Below, piece after piece: positions 62,091 to 64,000 of a stretch of DNA of 64,000 bases (the stretch's first letter is position 1; each line of letters opens with the position of its first letter). Under the pieces are notes generated by a model. The model searched no databases. It was not told where the DNA came from and worked only from the letters and a program-made list of their open reading frames with translations. Source of the stretch: Pseudomonas quercus (GTDB taxonomy: Bacteria; Pseudomonadota; Gammaproteobacteria; Pseudomonadales; Pseudomonadaceae). The translations under genes were made by a program, and so were the position numbers. Location of the stretch: the NCBI RefSeq assembly GCF_012033695.1, contig NZ_JAAVJI010000014.1:62001-126000 (forward strand), read 5' to 3'.

Positions 62091-62126
62091 AAAAGCCCGC
62101 TGCGGCTGACCGGAGCGGGCTTTTTT
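62091..62126 (-). terminator. Bidirectional rho-independent terminator
   Basis: Stem AAAAGCCCGCT/AGCGGGCTTTT with a 12-base inner part and T-runs on both strands. It lies 18 bases past the DUF1127 stop and on the other side faces the DUF2388 leader. Confidence 0.82.
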
Positions 62127-62144
62127 GTAGCCTTGGGTTGGCAC

Positions 62145-62360
62145 TTAGCGCCAGAAAGGCTTGCTCAGCTCTTCATAACGCTGAGATTCGCTGATACCAG
62201 CGTCGGCCAGCAAACGGCTGTCCAGGCGAGCCAGCTGGTGACGGCTGGCAAGGCGGCGCTGCCACAAGCTCAGGTTGGCCAGGATGCGCAGTGGCAAGGA
62301 AGCTTGGGTGCGGCTAGCGGTGTTATCGAAATGCAGGTCGGAACTGAGGGTACGTTCCAT
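62145..62360 (-). CDS. DUF1127 small protein
   Basis: 71 residues. The C-terminal YjiS-like DUF1127 core is WQRRLASRHQLARLDSRLLADAGIS (in part) followed by ESQRYEELSKPFW. Family members are small, Arg-rich, and in some bacteria affect phosphate or RNA metabolism. Role here unknown. Confidence 0.88.
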   Translation of the reverse strand: MERTLSSDLHFDNTASRTQASLPLRILANLSLWQRRLASRHQLARLDSRLLADAGISESQRYEELSKPFWR

Positions 62361-62670
62361 GATGTTGTCCTTCCGCTTGTGGCGGGCTAGAGAGTGATTT
62401 GAATATGGGCAAATGATGCGCCTTAGCGCCCCCTATTCATACGTACAGTTCTCTTTTAAGAGAGGCATTCAGTTATCTGTTTAGCGGCACTGTGCTGCTC
62501 TTCATGGTGCAGACTGTACCGGTCCGCACCTTAATGATGCATTTCTGTGGGTTTGACTAGCTGGGCGTCAGTATTTTGGGCGGTTGGGACAGGTACAGCA
62601 GAACAGTTTTATAAAAACTACTGGTACGTACCCAAAGCGTTTCAAACTGCACAGGTATACAACCGCTCTG
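62361..62670. other. 310-base region without a gene
   Basis: I see no coding frame. The sequence is AT-richer than its surroundings and contains a small hairpin CTCTTTTAAGAG (62452-62463) and repeated GTAC-containing words near 62440, 62517, 62594 and 62622. It should hold the promoter of the DUF1127 gene and the end of the CoA-transferase transcript, but no clear terminator is visible. Confidence 0.4.
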
Positions 62671-64000
62671 TCAGCGAGCCAGCATGTGCCCGGTTTCTTC
62701 AGCGTTGATATGCCAAGCTAATGCATCCCGCAGAATATGAGGGGTGTGGCCACCTTTGGCGCAAGCTGCATCGAAATACGCCTGCAGCGCAGGCCGATAG
62801 TCAGGGTGAACGCAGTTATCGATAACAACCTGCGCGCGCTCTCTTGGAGCGAGGCCTCGAAGGTCTGCCAGGCCCTGCTCGGTAACCAGCACGTCCACAT
62901 CGTGCTCGGTGTGGTCCACATGGCTGACCATGGGCACTACGCTGGAAATGGCACCGCCTTTTGCAACGGATTTGGTCACGAAGATGGCCAAGTGAGCATT
63001 GCGGGCAAAATCGCCAGAGCCGCCAATGCCGTTCATCATCCGTGTGCCTGCGACATGGGTAGAGTTGACGTTGCCATACAGGTCGAACTCCAGCGCTGTG
63101 TTGATCCCTATTATGCCAAGGCGACGGATGACCTCCGGGTGATTGGAGATCTCCTGAGGCCGTAGTACCAGCCGGGATTTGTACCGGTCCAGGTCTCCAA
63201 AGACTTGTGCATGCCTACGGGCTGACAACGTGATCGAGCTGCCAGAGGCAAAGCTCAGCTTCCCAGCGTCGAACAAGTCGAACGTGGAGTCCTGAAGCAC
63301 TTCGGAATACATGGTGAGGTCGTGGAAAGGCGAATCGATCAGGCCATGCATCACCGCGTTGGCAATGGTGCCGATTCCCGCCTGAAGCGGCATCAGCTTA
63401 GGGGTAAGGCGCCCCAAGGCTACTTCCTGATTGAAAAAAGCAACCAGGTGGTCAGCAATGGCCTTTGTGTCGGCGTCAGGTGGCAACACCGTTGAATTGG
63501 AGTCAGGCTGATTGCTGATCACGATGCCTACGATTTTTGCCGGGTCAATGGGTATGGCTGTTTGGCCAATACGGCTGTCGCAGGCGACGACAGGAATAGG
63601 TGTGCGTGTGGGGCGGTAGGTAGGAATGTAGATATCGTGCAGCCCCTCCAGCGACATGGGCTGTGCCAGGTTGATTTCAACTATCACCTTGCTGGCCAAG
63701 ATGGCAAAGCTGGCGGAGTTGCCAACAGAGGTGGTGGGCACGATATGGCCTTGCTCGGTGATAGCCACGGCTTCGATCACAGCAATGTCTACCGGTTTGA
63801 TCTGGAGATTGCGCAGTTGCTCTACGGTCTCAGACAAGTGCTGATCGGTGAACATGACGCGGCCCTCATTGATGGCCTTGCGCAGCGTACTGTCCACCTG
63901 AAACGGCATGCGTCGCGCTAGAACGCCGGCTTCGGTCAACTGTTTGTCCAGGTCGTTACCCAGGCTGGCGCCTGTCATCAGTGTTATCTGCAACGGCTGT
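62671..64000 (-). CDS. Acetyl-CoA hydrolase / succinyl-CoA:acetate CoA-transferase, cut by window edge
   Basis: 443 residues visible; the frame runs past base 64000 and the family is near 500, so some 60 N-terminal residues are missing. The internal Met near the edge is not the true start. Family blocks: LMTGASLGNDLDKQLTEAG, PLQAGIGTIANAVMHGL, the catalytic Glu region in NTALEFDLYGNVNSTHVAG (in part), and GIGGSGDFARNA. It swaps CoA between acetate, propionate and succinate or hydrolyses acetyl-CoA. Same position as PP_0154 in P. putida, as I recall. Confidence 0.92.
   Translation of the reverse strand, partial: QPLQITLMTGASLGNDLDKQLTEAGVLARRMPFQVDSTLRKAINEGRVMFTDQHLSETVEQLRNLQIKPVDIAVIEAVAITEQGHIVPTTSVGNSASFAILASKVIVEINLAQPMSLEGLHDIYIPTYRPTRTPIPVVACDSRIGQTAIPIDPAKIVGIVISNQPDSNSTVLPPDADTKAIADHLVAFFNQEVALGRLTPKLMPLQAGIGTIANAVMHGLIDSPFHDLTMYSEVLQDSTFDLFDAGKLSFASGSSITLSARRHAQVFGDLDRYKSRLVLRPQEISNHPEVIRRLGIIGINTALEFDLYGNVNSTHVAGTRMMNGIGGSGDFARNAHLAIFVTKSVAKGGAISSVVPMVSHVDHTEHDVDVLVTEQGLADLRGLAPRERAQVVIDNCVHPDYRPALQAYFDAACAKGGHTPHILRDALAWHINAEETGHMLAR

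Overview
The window is a chromosomal segment of a Pseudomonas, closest in gene order to the P. putida group. The evidence is the divergent trpI-trpBA pair, the choline-sulfatase locus beside aroE, the kinB-algB-ampDh2-ivy block, the znu/zur-thrB-polA-engB-dsbA block, and many families restricted to or typical of pseudomonads (DUF1161, DUF2388, PA0069-type radical SAM). Genes are densely packed, with frequent ATGA, GTGA and TGATG overlaps and several GTG starts. I saw no rRNA, tRNA, insertion sequence, prophage or CRISPR array. Two genes are cut by the window: aroE at the left edge and an acetyl-CoA hydrolase/transferase gene at the right edge.

Left third (1-22 kb): the end of aroE; an effector-like protein of M91 metallopeptidase type whose zinc motif looks destroyed; the choline-O-sulfate module (betC, choX, LysR regulator); a CigR/RcnB-like protein; trpBA with trpI; a run of small stress proteins (DUF883, dodecin, two DUF1161 proteins, OsmC behind a sigma-22/AlgU-type promoter); two paralogous lipoproteins; a lipoprotein metallo-aminopeptidase; a HAD phosphatase; a gamma-carbonic anhydrase; oligopeptidase A; the glucarate module (GntR regulator, MFS permease, glucarate dehydratase); and a radical SAM gene behind a near-perfect LexA box.

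Middle (22-43 kb): beta-carbonic anhydrase and a SulP transporter, an orphan SCO/SenC copper chaperone, the methionine ABC transporter metNIQ, catalase katE, the zinc-uptake locus zur-znuCB/znuA, thrB, polA, an ErsA-like small RNA with its own sigma-22-type promoter, engB, dsbA and the diguanylate cyclase dgcH.

Right third (43-64 kb): ampDh2, kinB/algB, a BON-domain protein, three small envelope proteins including lysozyme inhibitor Ivy, a possible structured RNA, gltP, and a long mostly leftward array of membrane proteins (M16 peptidase, Na/Pi cotransporter, TerC family, citrate transporter, DUF4105 protein with three DUF2388 proteins, DUF1127).

The most striking reading is by absence. The aa3 cytochrome c oxidase cluster normally between SulP and senC is missing, and so is the cytochrome c4/c pair normally between engB and dsbA. 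The two gaps lie about 15 kb apart but hit the same electron-transfer branch, which predicts a strain that has lost or reduced cytochrome c-dependent respiration. A second theme is envelope stress: two sigma-22-type promoters, KinB/AlgB, DsbA, AmpDh2, Ivy, OsmC and ErsA.
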